The notes: generated by a model from the letters alone, not told the origin. DNA of 64,000 bases from Chitinophaga ginsengisoli (GCF_003014595.1 NZ_PYGK01000007.1:1-64000); one strand, 5' to 3'. Numbered from the stretch's first letter, positions 1-8,815 are shown. Translations and numbers: made by a program.

Positions 1-20
1 CTAATGAATATGAATATTAC

Positions 21-60
21 TAAAAATATATAGCCCACCGTGGCGAGCTATATATTTTTA
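21..60. terminator. Bidirectional intrinsic terminator
   Basis: A perfect 14-bp stem (21-34 with 47-60) encloses a 12-nt loop and is followed by T-rich sequence on both strands. It lies downstream of the amine oxidase gene, which is read leftward, and could also end a gene entering from outside the window. Confidence 0.75.
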
Positions 61-172
61 ATTTTTGTTGAAATCTGACCTTTTTAGTCAGCCCCATTCC
101 TGTGTTGTAAGTGCATTTGTGTGAACTACCATCCAGTTACAGAAGAGACATTACCTGGAGGTTCTGTGTTAA

Positions 173-1438
173 TCAGGTTCCTTTTATTCTGGCGGCAACG
201 GTTTTACCTGTGACCAGCGCAGCTTCTACGGTACCGGGGCTAGCACCGTTGTACAGGGCTTCGCCGGCGAAGTAGATGGTATTGTCAATGGGTGTATTCA
301 GCACTAACTGTGCTGCTACTGATGCAGGTGTGCCATAGCTGTAACCTCCTGCAACATGAGGAATGGTATCCCAGTTGAAGACATGCCCGTTGGTAAATTG
401 CTCCCACACCATTTCTTCTGTTTCGTTGCAAAGCGTGGCCAGGGATTGGAAAGCCAGTGCCAGTAGCTCTTTGTCTGTCTTTGTGGTGTAGGCAGCGGAT
501 GGAGGGCCTCCCAACCAGCCGGTGAGGACATTTGCCTGATCAGGGTACTGTGTCCACCAGGTAGGGATGGGCGTTTTTCCTAAGAGAAAGGCCATCTGCT
601 GTGCATGTTTTTCCCAGAATGGTGTTTTGAAGTGCAGTATTACTTTGATGACGCTTCCCCAGCCGATGTCATTGGCTGCTTTGATATACGAAGGAATGGC
701 TGGTGAGAAGGAAATCGTATTCTTTTGCAGAATGCCGAGTGGAATGGTGACGAGCAGTTTATCTGCTGACCAGGTGGTGCCATCGGCGGTTTGTACCTGT
801 ACTTTTCCTGCGGACCATTCAACAGCTGTAACAGGAGCGTTGGTAACGATGTTGCATTGCTGTTTGCGGCATTCTTCCGCCAGGAAGCTGGTCATGGCAC
901 CATAACCCTTTTCTATTCTGAAGTTTTTTTCACTTTCGTTTGTCCATTCGTTATAGAGGTATCCGACGCTTACTTTCGTAATATCTGCAAGGTCAAATCC
1001 CTGTACGAATCCCTGGATGTTCTTTCTCAGGTCAGCATGTTGTTCGGAGGGATAATGCTGATTAAGAAAGTCCTGCATGGTCATGTCGGCAGGGCTTTTT
1101 TCCATCAGCTCCAGTATTTCATCCCAGTTGGGGATCATTTCATGCTGTGTGCTCCATTCTCCATTATCGGTAACGCGGAACATCTGACCGCTTATGAGGT
1201 GGTATTTGAGCCCTGCTTCCTGTAATAGTCCTAATGTAAGCGGTAGTTCGCCATGTACAAATTCGGCGCCGGCTTCTGCTTCTTTGGTCCCTTTCCAGGA
1301 GATGGTCATTATACGTCCGCCAATAGTTTCTTCCGCTTCCAGGATGGTTGTTTTGTATTGTCCGGATAATTCCCTTGCAGCCATAAGTCCGGCGGCGCCT
1401 GCGCCTATGATGATGATTTCTTCTGATGATTTAGCCAT
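173..1438 (-). CDS. Flavin-containing amine oxidase (NAD(P)/FAD-dependent)
   Basis: A 421-residue protein of the flavin monoamine oxidase family, expected to oxidise an amine with FAD and release H2O2. The N terminus carries the dinucleotide-binding glycine motif GAGAAG (about residues 12-17) followed by an acidic ILEAEE strand and the GGRI segment typical of this family. The C terminus has the second FAD-contacting segment, YFAGEALY...SPGTVEAAL, ending in a helix. No signal peptide is visible, so it is probably cytoplasmic. Length is normal for the family. The substrate cannot be told from sequence. It stands alone; the next gene upstream is 85 bases away on the same strand. Confidence 0.85.
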   Translation of the reverse strand: MAKSSEEIIIIGAGAAGLMAARELSGQYKTTILEAEETIGGRIMTISWKGTKEAEAGAEFVHGELPLTLGLLQEAGLKYHLISGQMFRVTDNGEWSTQHEMIPNWDEILELMEKSPADMTMQDFLNQHYPSEQHADLRKNIQGFVQGFDLADITKVSVGYLYNEWTNESEKNFRIEKGYGAMTSFLAEECRKQQCNIVTNAPVTAVEWSAGKVQVQTADGTTWSADKLLVTIPLGILQKNTISFSPAIPSYIKAANDIGWGSVIKVILHFKTPFWEKHAQQMAFLLGKTPIPTWWTQYPDQANVLTGWLGGPPSAAYTTKTDKELLALAFQSLATLCNETEEMVWEQFTNGHVFNWDTIPHVAGGYSYGTPASVAAQLVLNTPIDNTIYFAGEALYNGASPGTVEAALVTGKTVAARIKGT

Positions 1439-1523
1439 TGCCTATATGATTCTGATACGGCAAGTTAGGCTTTTTATGTTGTTAAAAGCGGTTGTATAGA
1501 TGATCCGGTTAAGATAGCAGCGA

Positions 1524-1991
1524 TTATCTTTTCAGTACTTTTTCCACCTCGTAAAGGCGTCTTCTTAGTTCTGTGAGTTCTTCTTCCAGCAGGTCTACTT
1601 TTTCACTCAGCAGGTACTGGTGGTAATCGGGAATGATGGAGAGTTCACGCAGTTTAGGAAAGAGATCATGTTTGAAGAAGGTCAGGCCGGTTTCTTCACC
1701 ATGAAATTCGTGCGCGGTTTTTGTGAGGTGATTGTACAGGCAGTAGCGAAGTCCGTCGGAGTTGAATGTCCAGGGACTGATGTACAACAGTTCCCAGTTG
1801 CCGATCCTGAGTAATTCGAGTTCTCCTTTGGCATTTACAAACTGGTAGATGGTAGATTCAACATAACCATTGGATTTGTAGGTGTCTGTTGTCATGAGAA
1901 TGTAGGAGTACTCGGGTAAAGCTGATATTGATTCAAGACTGTGTAATGGGCTATGACTTCCATCTCTGAATATTGCGTAGTATCTGACCAT
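1524..1991 (-). CDS. Hypothetical protein with C-terminal coiled coil
   Basis: A 155-residue protein I do not recognise. The first two thirds look like a small mixed alpha/beta domain rich in aromatic residues. The last 30 residues (EKVDLLEEELTELRRRLYEV and onward) form a heptad-like charged helix, suggesting oligomerisation. No signal peptide or membrane segment. It is transcribed in the same direction as the amine oxidase and could be its upstream partner, but the 85-base gap gives little support for a shared transcript. Confidence 0.6.
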   Translation of the reverse strand: MVRYYAIFRDGSHSPLHSLESISALPEYSYILMTTDTYKSNGYVESTIYQFVNAKGELELLRIGNWELLYISPWTFNSDGLRYCLYNHLTKTAHEFHGEETGLTFFKHDLFPKLRELSIIPDYHQYLLSEKVDLLEEELTELRRRLYEVEKVLKR

Positions 1992-2213
1992 AAAATGCTA
2001 TCTGTTTGAATATTCGTATCACATAACTTGCAAAGGCAGTGACAATAAGATTAGGTTGAAAATAATATAATTAATATGAAAATCACGTATTAAATATAGA
2101 AAATGGGTAATAATCTGTAAACGGGAATAGTACGGGCGGCTTTGGTAGTTATGGCAGATATACTCATTTTAAATAAAATGCACTTATCTTTATGAATTAA
2201 TAAACATGAATTT

Positions 2214-2768
2214 ATGAAGTACTTTTCGTTATTAACCGTTGCCGGGGTATTATTGTTTTCGGCTTGTAAGAGTGGCAATAATTCTCCGAAGAGCGCAAAG
2301 GAAATATTAGAGGAGGCTGCGCCGAACATGAATGCGGGTGCGGGTAAATTCACCATTGAAGGACCTAAAGGATGGACGCGGATAGATACTACGTTAAATG
2401 GTGTTAAATCAACAATAATATTGGCGCCGGAGGCTACAGGCGGCTTCAGGGCGAATGTCAATGTGGTGTCAGAGAATATGGGCGGCAATTCTCTGCAGGC
2501 ATATTTTGACAAGACGGTGAGTGCTATGGAACAATACCTGGAGAAATTTACGGTAGCAGGGAAGGGCGACAAAGAAATCAATGGCATTCCTGCTAAATGG
2601 CTGAAATATACAGCGGTACAAAGCGGCAAGCATGTTGCTGCGGTATTGTATATCGTACCAAAGAATGGTGTTGCTTATGGTATTACGGGCATTACCAAGG
2701 TTGGCGAGGAAGATAAATATTTTGCGACGTTTGAGAATACGGTATCCACATTCAAAGTGACAGAATAG
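2214..2768 (+). CDS. Predicted lipoprotein, unknown function
   Basis: A 184-residue protein with a clear SPII signal: short basic N terminus, hydrophobic stretch and lipobox FSAC (Cys18), then a polar spacer. The mature part has a segment beginning FTIEGPKGWTRID and alternating beta-strand-like stretches, recalling small envelope proteins with a PsbP/MOG1-like fold, but I cannot name the family. It is monocistronic: a good terminator follows at 2797. Probably anchored in the periplasm or outer membrane. Confidence 0.7.
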   Translation: MKYFSLLTVAGVLLFSACKSGNNSPKSAKEILEEAAPNMNAGAGKFTIEGPKGWTRIDTTLNGVKSTIILAPEATGGFRANVNVVSENMGGNSLQAYFDKTVSAMEQYLEKFTVAGKGDKEINGIPAKWLKYTAVQSGKHVAAVLYIVPKNGVAYGITGITKVGEEDKYFATFENTVSTFKVTE

Positions 2769-2796
2769 TTGATTTTACATATTATTGAAACGCAGG

Positions 2797-2825
2797 AGGC
2801 CGGGCATTATGTCCGGCCTTTGTGT
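2797..2825 (+). terminator. Intrinsic terminator after lipoprotein gene
   Basis: Stem AGGCCGG/CCGGCCT (2797-2803 with 2813-2819) with a short loop, followed by a T-rich tail. Confidence 0.7.
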
Positions 2826-2891
2826 TTATAGATTGTTATGCCCGTCAGAGCGCCGGTTAAAGTGTCTTCCGGACAAGTTAGTAGTATTTAA

Positions 2892-3116
2892 TGTGCTTTC
2901 TGGGATATATTGCCTACGTTAACCGATCTTACACATTCCCCTACTTTATCCGGAATAGATGGATTATCTTACAGCAAAGCGTTGAATGGGCGTAAGCCGG
3001 AAGCGCATGATCTGGCTGCCAGCTATCCGCAGAAAGTAAAAGAGCTATCCAGGTTAATGCTGCGATCGGAGTCGCCGGCCGAACATTCCGAATTTGACTG
3101 GTCGGCAATAGAATAA
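2892..3116 (+). pseudogene. Remnant of an arylsulfatase C terminus
   Basis: An open stretch of 74 codons without an ATG near its beginning. It reads CAFWDILPTLTDL, then SGIDGLSYSKALNG, and ends in a SYPQKVKELSRLM helix and a short tail. This is the pattern of the last part of type I sulfatases (the FWDxxPTLxDLAG segment, the GxSxxPxLxG segment and the C-terminal helix before the stop). The whole catalytic N-terminal domain, including the CxPSR nucleophile motif, is missing. A TTG at 2910 could start a 68-residue peptide, but decay is the simpler reading. It sits 11 bases before the GH106 gene, so the two may once have been cotranscribed. Confidence 0.6.
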
Positions 3117-3127
3117 TAAATGACGTT

Positions 3128-5911
3128 ATGAAAACTGTAATCCAAAAAAACGGCGGGCTGTTGTTAACAGGCCTGTTCTTATTGTTTGTATGGCCTGTCT
3201 GTGCGCAGCAGGGGGCCTGGCCTGTTATTAAGAAAGAAACAAAACCCTGGACCCGTTGGTGGTGGATCGGCAGTGCCGTGAATGAAAAGAACCTGGCTTC
3301 TTCATTGGAGGTATTACACCAGGCTGGTTTTGGCGGTGTGGAGATTGCGCCTATTTATGGTGCGATGGGGTATGAGTCGCAATATGTCAGTTTTCTTTCT
3401 CCACGCTGGACGGATCTATTACGCTATACGGTTGCCGCTGCCGGAGAGCGGCAGATGGGGGTAGACCTGACTACCGGTACGGGCTGGCCTTTTGGTGGTC
3501 CGCAGGTGACGAAAGCCTATGCTGCTTCCAAAATTATTATGCAACACTATCATCTCTCTGCGGGGAAATCACTTTCACAACCTATACGGGTAAACGATGT
3601 AAAACAGGAGGGCGCTGCATTACAGGCGCTCACTGCTTACAATGGGAATCAGGTTGTGTTGCTGATGGATAAGGTGGATAAAGAAGGACGTTTGCGTTGG
3701 TCGCCCGCCAGCGGTGAATGGGAGCTTTATGCCCTGTTTGATGGCAGGACCTTACAACAGGTAAAGCGTGCAGCGCCGGGAGGGGAAGGGTATACACTTG
3801 ACCATTTATCGGCAGAGGGGCTGCGGGTATATCTGCATCGTTTTGATACTGCGTTTAAGCATAGGGCGCCGGGCGTACGGTCTTTTTACAATGATAGTTA
3901 TGAGGTATATAACGCTGACTGGACGCCTGCGTTCCTGATGGCGTTTAAGCATAAGAGGGGGTATGATCTGTCGAAGTATCTGCGGGAACTAGCCAGTAAT
4001 GACAGTACGGACCTGGTGGCGAGAGTGAAGTCTGATTACCGGGAAACGATGTCGGAACTGTTGCTGGAGAATTTTACGCGTCCCTGGACACAGTGGGCGC
4101 ATGGGTATAAGAGCTTGTCGAAGAACCAGGCGCACGGATCACCGGCAAATCTGCTGGACCTTTATGCGGCGGTGGATATTCCGGAATGTGAGACTTATGG
4201 CTCGACTTATTTCCCGATTCCCGGTTTACGGAGAGATAGTGCGGATATACGGAATGTAGATCCTGATCCGGTGATGCTGAAGTTTGCCTCTTCCGCAGGA
4301 CATGTAGAAGGGCATCCGCTGATATCCAGTGAGACTTTTACCTGGCTGACGGAACATTTTAAGACGTCGTTGTCGCAATGTAAGCCGGAGGTAGAGCAGG
4401 CATTCCTGTCGGGTGTCAATCATGTGTTCTATCATGGTAATACTTTCTCTCCGCCAGAGGTACCATGGCCGGGATGGTTGTTTTATGCGGCTGTGAATTT
4501 TGTACCGACAAACAGTTTCTGGCCGCATTTGCCTGGGCTAAACGAATATATTACCCGTGTGCAGTCGGTGTTGCAGTCGGGCGTACCTGACAATGAGCTC
4601 CTGGTGTACTGGCCGGTATACGATACCTGGTACCGGGCAAAGGGGCATGATATGCCCCTGATGGTGCATTCTATTGACGAATGGTTACACCCTACGGCAT
4701 TTTATAAGCAGGTGAAGGAGCTGCAGCGGACAGGGTATTCCCTGGACTTTATTTCTGACCGCCAGCTGGCGAGGGCTGATGTGCGTAACGGAAAGGATAG
4801 TGGTCGCGTGCAATTATCCGCCTATAAAGTGATCGTAATACCGAAGACAAGACTGATGCCGGTAGCAACAATGCAACAGCTGATCCGGCTGGCGACGGAG
4901 GGCGCTACGGTGGTAATGGAAGCCTTGCCGGAAGATGTGCCAGGACTCGGAGATCTGGGTAAGCGGAGGAAGGCCCTGAAAGCGCTGTTGGTCTCTCTGT
5001 CATTCAAACCAGCTGCAGACGGGCTGACCGTAGCGCAGCGTGGAAAAGGCAGGTTGATCCTTGCTGGTGACGTACAGGCAACATTATGGAAAGTAGGCCT
5101 TGAAGGGGAGAAGCTGGCCAGTAAAGGGCTTAAATTCATCCGCAGAAAGGAAAAGAATACCACCTGGTACTACCTGGTGAACCATACACCGCAAAAGATA
5201 GACGAGTACCTGCCGCTGAATAAAGCGGAAGGTGAGGTGATGCTGCTGGACCCACAGACCGGCAATACGGGCATAGCGCTACGCAAGGAGGAGGGAGGCA
5301 GGACTGTTGTGAAATTACAATTGTTGCCCGGGGAAGCAATGATTGTGCATACAGGAAAGGGGGTACAGGCAGGAGCGATGGCTGACTGGAAATACCTGGA
5401 TAGTCCGGAAGTACCGCTAACACTATCTGGCAGCTGGCAACTGACCTTTACCAAGGGATGGCCTTTTATGCCAGTTACGCGTCAGCTGGATAAACTGATG
5501 CCCTGGACGGCGTTGGGAGATACGGCAGCTAATGCTTATTGCGGATCAGGGGTATATAGCACGACGTTCACCTTGCTGGAGAAGAAGGCCGGGGAATATG
5601 TGCTGGACATAGGGGACGTGCATGAGAGTGCGCATGTGTGGGTGAACGGGCAGGATGCAGGGATACTCTGGGCGATCCCTTTCAGGGCCAGGATCGGGCA
5701 ATATTTAAAAGCAGGAAGTAATGAGATCAGGATAGAAGTGGCGAACCTGATGGCGAACAGGATCAGGTATATGGACCAGCACCAGGTACCCTGGAGGCGG
5801 TATCATGAGATCAATTTCGTGAATATCAACTATACTCCTTTTAATGCGGCAGGCTGGCCGGTGCAGGTTTCGGGGCTGACGGGGCCGGTTACCATCACCC
5901 GGTATGAGTAA
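3128..5911 (+). CDS. Secreted GH106-family glycoside hydrolase (alpha-L-rhamnosidase-like)
   Basis: A 927-residue protein with an SPI signal peptide cleaved near VCAQQ (about residue 26). After it comes the GH106 N-terminal pattern: RWWWIGSAVNEKN, AGFGGVEIAPIYG and TTGTGWPFGGP, which form the catalytic barrel. The C-terminal 150 residues (SGSWQLTFTKGWPF, LDIGDVHESAHVWVNG, then IEVANLMANRIRYMD) make a galactose-binding-like beta-sandwich typical of these enzymes. The known activity in this family is release of terminal alpha-L-rhamnose from plant or algal polysaccharides in the periplasm. A sulfatase remnant precedes it and an AraC-type regulator follows. The rhamnose specificity is inferred from family only. 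Confidence 0.85.
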   Translation: MKTVIQKNGGLLLTGLFLLFVWPVCAQQGAWPVIKKETKPWTRWWWIGSAVNEKNLASSLEVLHQAGFGGVEIAPIYGAMGYESQYVSFLSPRWTDLLRYTVAAAGERQMGVDLTTGTGWPFGGPQVTKAYAASKIIMQHYHLSAGKSLSQPIRVNDVKQEGAALQALTAYNGNQVVLLMDKVDKEGRLRWSPASGEWELYALFDGRTLQQVKRAAPGGEGYTLDHLSAEGLRVYLHRFDTAFKHRAPGVRSFYNDSYEVYNADWTPAFLMAFKHKRGYDLSKYLRELASNDSTDLVARVKSDYRETMSELLLENFTRPWTQWAHGYKSLSKNQAHGSPANLLDLYAAVDIPECETYGSTYFPIPGLRRDSADIRNVDPDPVMLKFASSAGHVEGHPLISSETFTWLTEHFKTSLSQCKPEVEQAFLSGVNHVFYHGNTFSPPEVPWPGWLFYAAVNFVPTNSFWPHLPGLNEYITRVQSVLQSGVPDNELLVYWPVYDTWYRAKGHDMPLMVHSIDEWLHPTAFYKQVKELQRTGYSLDFISDRQLARADVRNGKDSGRVQLSAYKVIVIPKTRLMPVATMQQLIRLATEGATVVMEALPEDVPGLGDLGKRRKALKALLVSLSFKPAADGLTVAQRGKGRLILAGDVQATLWKVGLEGEKLASKGLKFIRRKEKNTTWYYLVNHTPQKIDEYLPLNKAEGEVMLLDPQTGNTGIALRKEEGGRTVVKLQLLPGEAMIVHTGKGVQAGAMADWKYLDSPEVPLTLSGSWQLTFTKGWPFMPVTRQLDKLMPWTALGDTAANAYCGSGVYSTTFTLLEKKAGEYVLDIGDVHESAHVWVNGQDAGILWAIPFRARIGQYLKAGSNEIRIEVANLMANRIRYMDQHQVPWRRYHEINFVNINYTPFNAAGWPVQVSGLTGPVTITRYE

Positions 5912-5938
5912 TTTGTTTGAATTTTGTAACTTCACTGC

Positions 5939-6847
5939 ATGGCAACAACACAAACACTGGAGGAGTTCTATCAGCAGAAGTTTAACTGGTTACCGGAAAA
6001 TCTTCAGCAGGATATAGGGCATTTCAACGTATTCAGCCTGGAAGACAGTCTGGCAGGCGTGCATGGTGCTACGCCTTTTAAGTATAGTCGCCGGGATTTT
6101 TACAAGATCAACCTGGTGCGTGGAAAGACCCTGTACCATTACGCCGATAAAAGTATTGAACTTGACGGTACTGCGCTGATGTTCTTCAATCCGCATGTAC
6201 CCTATACCTTCGAACCACTGTCAGAAGAGAGAACAGGTTTTTTCTGCATATTTAAGGAGGGGTTCTTCACAGAGCGGATGAGAGGGAACATCAATGAGCT
6301 GCCGATGTTTACACCCGGCGGGAAGCCCTCGTACATGCTCAATAAAGAACAGGATGAGCATATCAGCCAGATATTTACGAAGATGCTGGACGAAATAGGG
6401 TCAGACTATAAATATAAGTATGACCTGCTGATGAACTATGTAACGGAAATTATCCATTATGCGTTGAAAATGACGCCTATAGATACTTTATATAAACATC
6501 CGGATGCCAAATCGAGGATCACGTCTATATTTACAGAACTACTGGAACGACAGTTCCCTATAGAGTCTACTTCCCAGCGGTTCACCCTGCGGTCGGCCAA
6601 GGACTTTGCCGACCACCTGGCCGTGCATGTGAACCATCTGAACCGCGCTATCAAGGAGACTACAGGTAAAACGACTACAGCGCATATTGCGGAAAGACTG
6701 GTCGGGGAAGCCAAAGCCCTGTTGAAACATACTGACTGGAATATTTCAGAGATCAGCTATTGCCTGGGCTTTGAAGAACCAGCCCATTTTAACAACTTTT
6801 TCAAGAAGCAAACCACCGTTACCCCTTCTTCTTTTAGGACTGTTTGA
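5939..6847 (+). CDS. AraC-family transcriptional regulator
   Basis: 302 residues. The N-terminal half is a cupin-like sensor domain (TALMFFNPHVPYTFEPL) and the C-terminal 100 residues contain two helix-turn-helix motifs (DHLAVHVNHLNRAIKETTGKT and ISEISYCLGFEEPAHFNNFFK), the usual AraC/XylS DNA-binding unit. It probably controls the oxidoreductase that begins 80 bases downstream on the same strand; regulation of the upstream GH106 gene is also possible. The inducer is unknown. Confidence 0.88.
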   Translation: MATTQTLEEFYQQKFNWLPENLQQDIGHFNVFSLEDSLAGVHGATPFKYSRRDFYKINLVRGKTLYHYADKSIELDGTALMFFNPHVPYTFEPLSEERTGFFCIFKEGFFTERMRGNINELPMFTPGGKPSYMLNKEQDEHISQIFTKMLDEIGSDYKYKYDLLMNYVTEIIHYALKMTPIDTLYKHPDAKSRITSIFTELLERQFPIESTSQRFTLRSAKDFADHLAVHVNHLNRAIKETTGKTTTAHIAERLVGEAKALLKHTDWNISEISYCLGFEEPAHFNNFFKKQTTVTPSSFRTV

Positions 6848-6899
6848 ATTTTGCAATCATCGCTTTGATTGATATAAGTATTGGTGATACTGGCTGTAG

Positions 6900-6907
6900 T
6901 AGCTTTG
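6900..6907 (+). promoter_or_regulatory. Candidate -7 box for SDR gene
   Basis: TAGCTTTG matches the Bacteroidota TAnnTTTG consensus exactly and lies 20 bases before the ATG at 6928. A well-spaced -33 TTTG was not evident, so this is tentative. Confidence 0.4.
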
Positions 6908-6927
6908 TATTATTAAAATCACGAACG

Positions 6928-7761
6928 ATGAGCGACAAAAAAGTATGGTTTGTAACAGGTGCATCGAAAGGACTGGGGCTTAGTCTGGTGAAGCAATTAC
7001 TGGCAACGGGTCAGCTGGTGGCTGCTACTTCCAGAAAAAAAGCAGATCTGATCAATGCAGTAGGTATTGAGTCTGAACAATTTCTTCCCTTAGAGACAGA
7101 TTTAACGAATGAAACAAGTGTTGCGAATGCTATAGATAAAACAATTGCGACGTTTGACAGGATTGACGTGGTGGTGAATAACGCTGGTTATGGCATTGGC
7201 GGCAGTATTGAAGAACTGAGTGACGATGAAGCGAGGGATAGTTTTGACGTGAATGTTTTCGGAACTTTGAATGTGATCCGTAAGGCGATGCCGTATATGA
7301 GGGCACAGCGGTCAGGGCATATCATTAACATCTCTTCTATTGCGGGTATTGCGCCGGCTACGGGATGGGCGGTGTATGGTGCTGCTAAACATGCCGTGAT
7401 AGGATTGTCGGAGGTGCTGGCGGAAGATGTGAAAGAGTTTGGTATCAAGGTAACGGTTGTGGCGCCGGGGGCGTTCAGGACTAGTTTCCTGACTGAGGAA
7501 TCGCTGGTGATTGCTAAAGAGCCTATTCCGGAATATTCGGCGATCCGGAGCTCTCATGAGAGGTATAAGAATATGGATGGTACGCAGATCGGGAGTCCGG
7601 AGAAGGCGGCGAATGCGCTGATCGCAATTGTGAATGAGCAGAAGCCGCCGGTGTATCTTTTGTTGGGGTCGGATGCGTATGCGAGGGGATTGGCGAAGTT
7701 GGAGTTGCTGAAGAATGCGTTTAAGGAGCGGGAGGAGTTGACGATGTCTACAGATTTCTGA
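6928..7761 (+). CDS. Short-chain dehydrogenase/reductase (SDR)
   Basis: 277 residues, classical SDR: TGASKGLG cofactor loop near the N terminus, NNAG at the end of strand 4, and the catalytic YGAAK with an upstream Ser (NISSIAG). The ATG at 6928 is chosen because the Rossmann fold starts directly there; a longer reading from 6844 would overlap the AraC gene and add residues without family similarity. The substrate is not deducible. Linked to the AraC gene just upstream, it probably belongs to a small inducible detoxification or aldehyde/ketone-reduction unit. Confidence 0.87.
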   Translation: MSDKKVWFVTGASKGLGLSLVKQLLATGQLVAATSRKKADLINAVGIESEQFLPLETDLTNETSVANAIDKTIATFDRIDVVVNNAGYGIGGSIEELSDDEARDSFDVNVFGTLNVIRKAMPYMRAQRSGHIINISSIAGIAPATGWAVYGAAKHAVIGLSEVLAEDVKEFGIKVTVVAPGAFRTSFLTEESLVIAKEPIPEYSAIRSSHERYKNMDGTQIGSPEKAANALIAIVNEQKPPVYLLLGSDAYARGLAKLELLKNAFKEREELTMSTDF

Positions 7762-7778
7762 TGTTAATTTATTAAATA

Positions 7779-7818
7779 AAACGAGGTTGTGTCGGTTTTG
7801 ATATGACCTCGTTTTTTT
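7779..7818 (+). terminator. Intrinsic terminator after SDR gene
   Basis: AAACGAGGT (7779-7787) pairs with ACCTCGTTT (7806-7814), followed by T residues. Confidence 0.75.
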
Positions 7819-7871
7819 ATGCGCGTATTTTTTTATGCGTGGTTATTTACGCGTAGCTTCTTTTTCCCGCT

Positions 7872-8029
7872 AAGTAGCTTCGGTTTCAGTATGGGATGGC
7901 GGTCGGCGCCTCTCTGGAATGCTATTTGGCGTTGTCAAGCGAGTTGGGTTTGGATATCTATTGGGCAGCATCGGTCGTGTCACCGGAGAGCCGAAGGCCC
8001 GCCATTCCCATCTGAAACCGGTGCTACTT
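7872..8029. repeat. Dispersed inverted-repeat element, copy A (158 bp)
   Basis: The ends are AAGTAGC...GCTACTT, and inside them CGGTTTCAG-T-ATGGGA-TGGCGG pairs with the 22-base arm at 7999-8020, giving a long hairpin with only single-base bulges. Near-identical copies occur at 16530-16688 and 60673-60831. This copy fills most of the 333-base interval between the SDR terminator and the TetR stop codon. It encodes nothing convincing. It may be a MITE-like or REP-like element or a structured RNA; no transposase is present in the window. Confidence 0.85.
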
Positions 8030-8094
8030 CCGCTGTCGCTATTGGAGGTTATGCGGTCCGCTTATTGTGATGCTGCTTTATATGGGTGCTCCGA

Positions 8095-8676
8095 TTATTT
8101 TATAACGGATAAGGTTATCCTGATGATGTCGTCGAATACTTTTTTGTCGGCGCCAGATTTGGAGTGCACGGTTAGGCCCCAGAGGTTATTCATGATAAAT
8201 CTTGCGAGGGAACGGGGTGGATTGTCTTTCGAGATCTGGCCCATTTCCTGTCCTCTTTTGATGGCTGCGGTGAAGGCGTTTTCTAATGCTTCCCTGTTTT
8301 CTTTTACGATGGTAGCTACTTCTTCGTCATGGGGGGCGAGTTCTACTTTGGAATTGACCATAAAACAACCTCTCTTGTCTTCTCCTACGAAACATTGTGC
8401 TTTTGTGCGTTGAAACAATGTTTTTAGCGCTTCGGGTATATTTTCTGATGATGCCAGGAACGCAATGATCTCGGCAGTAACTGTATTCCTGTAGCGTTTC
8501 AACGCGCTGATAAAGAGACTTCTTTTATCGCCATACGTGTCATACAGACTGGAACGGCTCAGTTTCAGTTCATCCAGTATTTCCTGCGGAGATGTGCCAT
8601 TGTACCCTTTATGCCAGAATAATAACATGGCATTGTGCAGCATTTCTTCTTCGTCAAATCTTTTTGTCCTTGCCAT
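8095..8676 (-). CDS. TetR-family repressor
   Basis: 193 residues. The N-terminal helix-turn-helix is clear (ILDELKLSRSSLYDTYGDKRSLF), followed by an all-helical ligand-binding domain of the TetR_C type with a Cys (KAQCFVGEDKRGCF) region seen in NemR/YcdC-like regulators. Start set at MARTKRFDEEEML (8676), the normal beginning of this family; ten further codons upstream are unlikely. It is divergent from the SDR gene at 8816, and three matching palindromes lie in the 139-base gap, so it very probably represses both genes. Confidence 0.88.
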   Translation of the reverse strand: MARTKRFDEEEMLHNAMLLFWHKGYNGTSPQEILDELKLSRSSLYDTYGDKRSLFISALKRYRNTVTAEIIAFLASSENIPEALKTLFQRTKAQCFVGEDKRGCFMVNSKVELAPHDEEVATIVKENREALENAFTAAIKRGQEMGQISKDNPPRSLARFIMNNLWGLTVHSKSGADKKVFDDIIRITLSVIK

Positions 8677-8708
8677 AGGTGATACTATTAGAATGCAAAT
8701 ATACAAAA

Positions 8709-8724
8709 CGGAATTTTAATTCCG
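8709..8724. promoter_or_regulatory. TetR operator 1
   Basis: CGGAAT-N4-ATTCCG, an inverted repeat of two perfect 6-bp arms, nearest the tetR start codon. Same architecture as the elements at 8743 and 8774. Confidence 0.7.
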
Positions 8725-8742
8725 GAATAGAAAATATTTATT

Positions 8743-8758
8743 AGGAACTTTTATTCCG
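8743..8758. promoter_or_regulatory. TetR operator 2
   Basis: AGGAAC-N4-ATTCCG, an imperfect version of the same inverted repeat. Its centre is 34 bases from operator 1 and 31 bases from operator 3, i.e. about three helical turns each way. Confidence 0.65.
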
Positions 8759-8765
8759 TTATGTA

Positions 8766-8773
8766 TATATTTG
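8766..8773 (+). promoter_or_regulatory. -7 box of the SDR promoter
   Basis: TATATTTG, an exact TAnnTTTG match, immediately before operator 3. A repressor bound at 8774-8789 would cover the transcription start. Confidence 0.6.
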
Positions 8774-8789
8774 CGGAACAAAAGTTCCG
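8774..8789. promoter_or_regulatory. TetR operator 3
   Basis: CGGAAC-N4-GTTCCG with two perfect 6-bp arms, directly downstream of the -7 box of the SDR gene. Confidence 0.72.
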
Positions 8790-8815
8790 TTATAATAACA
8801 ATTCAACGATCAGAT

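Noticed and set aside
567..1499. Several open frames antisense to the amine oxidase
   Set aside because: Shadow frames of a clear gene; no independent start signals or domains.
7919..8413. Open frame across repeat copy A and the TetR gene
   Set aside because: It is made of the non-coding repeat and the antisense of tetR.
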